From positions 1 to 64,000 of the forward strand of contig CAYNFR010000009.1 of assembly GCA_964396595.1 (NCBI GenBank): a DNA stretch of 64,000 nucleotides, written 5' to 3'. This document shows positions 62,893 to 64,000 of this stretch, piece by piece. The number at the start of each line of letters is the position of its first letter. Position 1 is the first letter of the stretch. The translations under genes were made by a program, and so were the position numbers. Origin of the DNA: CAYNFR01 sp964396595. GTDB taxonomy: Bacteria > Bacteroidota > Bacteroidia > Chitinophagales > Saprospiraceae. The notes beneath the pieces were generated by a model. The model had not been told where the DNA came from, did not search any database, and saw only the letters and a list, made by a program, of their open reading frames with translations.

Positions 62893-63573
62893 ATGGCGCG
62901 AAAAAGAAAAGAAGAAAAGAAAATACCCACGGCATTAGAACTTATGTCATCCTATATGGATGCTGTTGTTACACATTATGAAGAGAGCCTTACAGAAGAA
63001 ACTTTTTTGTCACTATTGGGACCGGACAATAGTTTTTTTCAACACTTTGAATCTCTAGAAGCAATTGAAAAAGCCATCTGGTCACATATCATCACTGAGA
63101 GTATTAACACCGTAGAACAAGACGAAGTGTCCCTGCGGGCAGAATTTAATGACAAAATTCTAAGTCTGTTTTTTACCTTTTTTCAGAATATCGGGCTCAA
63201 CCATGAATACTTCAAGAGGCATTTGTCTATCAGAAAGAATATAGTCGATAAAAACCGCCTTTACTCGGACATGAAGAAAATCTTCAATAATTACGTAGAG
63301 ACGATTTATCAGATCGACTGTATGAATGCACTATCAGGCAAAAGTGCATCAGTGGAGAAGATACTCAATCAAGGCATATTGTTGACATATTGGTCGGAGC
63401 TGGTATTATTGATCGAATTCTGGCAAAATGACACATCAGAGGAGTTTCAAAAAACAGATGTTGCAATCGATAAAGCATTACATGCTACTAAAGAATTGAG
63501 GTCTATGGCTCCCTTGAGAAGTGTTATAGACCTGGGCTATTTCTTGTGGAAAGAGCGATTTGGGGTTAAATAG
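62893..63573 (+). CDS. TetR-type transcriptional regulator
   Basis: This 226-residue protein has a degenerate but recognisable TetR N-terminal domain ending in FFQHFESLEAIEKAIWSHII, the counterpart of the usual FYxHFxSKxxLxxAV. An all-helical ligand domain follows, resembling the Bacteroidota TetR_C_23 group. The recognition helix is poorly conserved, so DNA binding is likely but not certain. It starts 64 bp before an AarF-like kinase gene on the same strand, a pairing I recall from other Bacteroidota. It is divergent from the sugar porter. Confidence 0.75.
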   Translation: MARKRKEEKKIPTALELMSSYMDAVVTHYEESLTEETFLSLLGPDNSFFQHFESLEAIEKAIWSHIITESINTVEQDEVSLRAEFNDKILSLFFTFFQNIGLNHEYFKRHLSIRKNIVDKNRLYSDMKKIFNNYVETIYQIDCMNALSGKSASVEKILNQGILLTYWSELVLLIEFWQNDTSEEFQKTDVAIDKALHATKELRSMAPLRSVIDLGYFLWKERFGVK

Positions 63574-63637
63574 AACGAATTGGGCTAAGATAGAATATGT
63601 TTCACTGAGATACTAAAGAATTGAAAAACTGCCTTTC

Positions 63638-64000
63638 ATGAAAACAACGGATAAAATTCCTACGGGAAAGTTAGAAAGAGCCGGCAAGATTTTGAAAACC
63701 GGACTTAAAGTAGGCAAGAACTATGCGAGCTATTACGGAGAAAAAATCATTGGAGGCGAAGCCTCAAAGGATAAATTGGACAGAAGTAATGCCGAGGATA
63801 TCATGTCCAGTCTGCATGAGTTAAAAGGTAGTGGCTTAAAAGTGGCGCAAATGCTGAGCATGGAACAACATCTCCTCCCCGCGGCTTATGTCGAACAATT
63901 CAGTCTGGCGCAATTTTCCGTACCTCCATTATCAGGACCGCTTATCAAAAAAACATTCGTAACAAATCTGGGTAAGGCTCCGGAACAGATATTTGACACA
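63638..64000 (+). CDS. AarF/ABC1/UbiB-family kinase-like protein (5' part only)
   Basis: The first 121 codons are present and the gene runs off the window end. The sequence begins MKTTDKIPTGKLERAGKILK and reaches SLHELKGSGLKVAQMLSMEQ, the region of the family's KxGQ motif, here KVAQ with Ala in place of Gly. LAQFSVPPLSG follows, as in ABC1 proteins. These atypical kinases act in isoprenoid-quinone or lipid metabolism. The kinase core lies outside the window. It lies 64 bp after the TetR-type gene. Confidence 0.82.
   Translation, partial: MKTTDKIPTGKLERAGKILKTGLKVGKNYASYYGEKIIGGEASKDKLDRSNAEDIMSSLHELKGSGLKVAQMLSMEQHLLPAAYVEQFSLAQFSVPPLSGPLIKKTFVTNLGKAPEQIFDT

Overview
The window comes from the chromosome of a member of the Bacteroidota, probably near the Saprospiria/Chitinophagia, although that finer placement is only an impression. 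The evidence is a miaB / sigma-54 activator / lptE / TPR / secG gene cluster, a DUF3276 (PUR-alpha-like) protein, an alpha-2-macroglobulin gene paired with a PBP1C gene, a type II-C CRISPR repeat of Bacteroidota type, and promoter boxes of the TAnnTTTG kind. No rRNA or tRNA gene was seen. A run of ten N at 20394-20403 marks an assembly gap.

Layout. Bases 1-5190 hold one edge of a type II-C CRISPR-Cas locus: a terminal repeat at 19-65, then cas2, cas1 and cas9 on the minus strand with overlapping ends, and a tracrRNA gene immediately upstream of cas9 on the plus strand. Its anti-repeat (5051-5070) pairs with the repeat over 20 positions with two bulges. Bases 5371-12207 (minus) are a carbohydrate-related group: an atypical Gfo/Idh/MocA protein, an AP2Ec-type sugar epimerase/isomerase, a very large ThuA/dehydrogenase/HEAT/cupredoxin lipoprotein, and an Asp-box sialidase-like protein. 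Next come an ABC exporter half (12390-14171) and the DUF3276 protein. Bases 15514-21007 (minus) form an ABC-transporter operon whose solute-binding protein is fused to an OmpA peptidoglycan-binding domain and is preceded by two coiled-coil genes.

Bases 21230-25503 are a tightly overlapping operon of ECF sigma factor, membrane TPR protein (probable anti-sigma) and exported TPR-CHAT caspase-like protease, ending with a possible 28-residue peptide gene. Then follow the A2M/PBP1C pair (25646-33389) and a minus-strand redox group of MauG-like peroxidase, c-type cytochrome lipoprotein, OB-fold protein, YceI and a DUF5777 barrel (33452-37267). Bases 37599-42003 hold an M28 carboxypeptidase, an enoyl-CoA hydratase, a small acidic protein and a Tat-exported oxidoreductase. 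Bases 42004-43579 are a mobile-element graveyard with a decayed REP-associated transposase and the tail of a tyrosine recombinase.

The rest is mostly housekeeping: gluconeogenic fbp and pckG, groES-groEL, then secG/TPR/lptE/sigma-54 activator/miaB. Upstream of miaB lies an array of exactly 40 octamers (54169-54488). Downstream are an orphan 180-residue protein, a penicillin-acylase-family enzyme behind a 9-bp inverted repeat, a YadA-head-like repeat protein with an S74 chaperone domain, a creatininase-family hydrolase, a sugar porter, a TetR-type regulator and the start of an AarF/UbiB kinase-like gene that runs off the window.

The strongest candidates for new biology are the sigma/anti-sigma/CHAT operon, the solute-binding/OmpA ABC operon with its coiled-coil partners, and the Cas9-tracrRNA pair. 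All function statements rest on reading motifs by eye; no database search was run.
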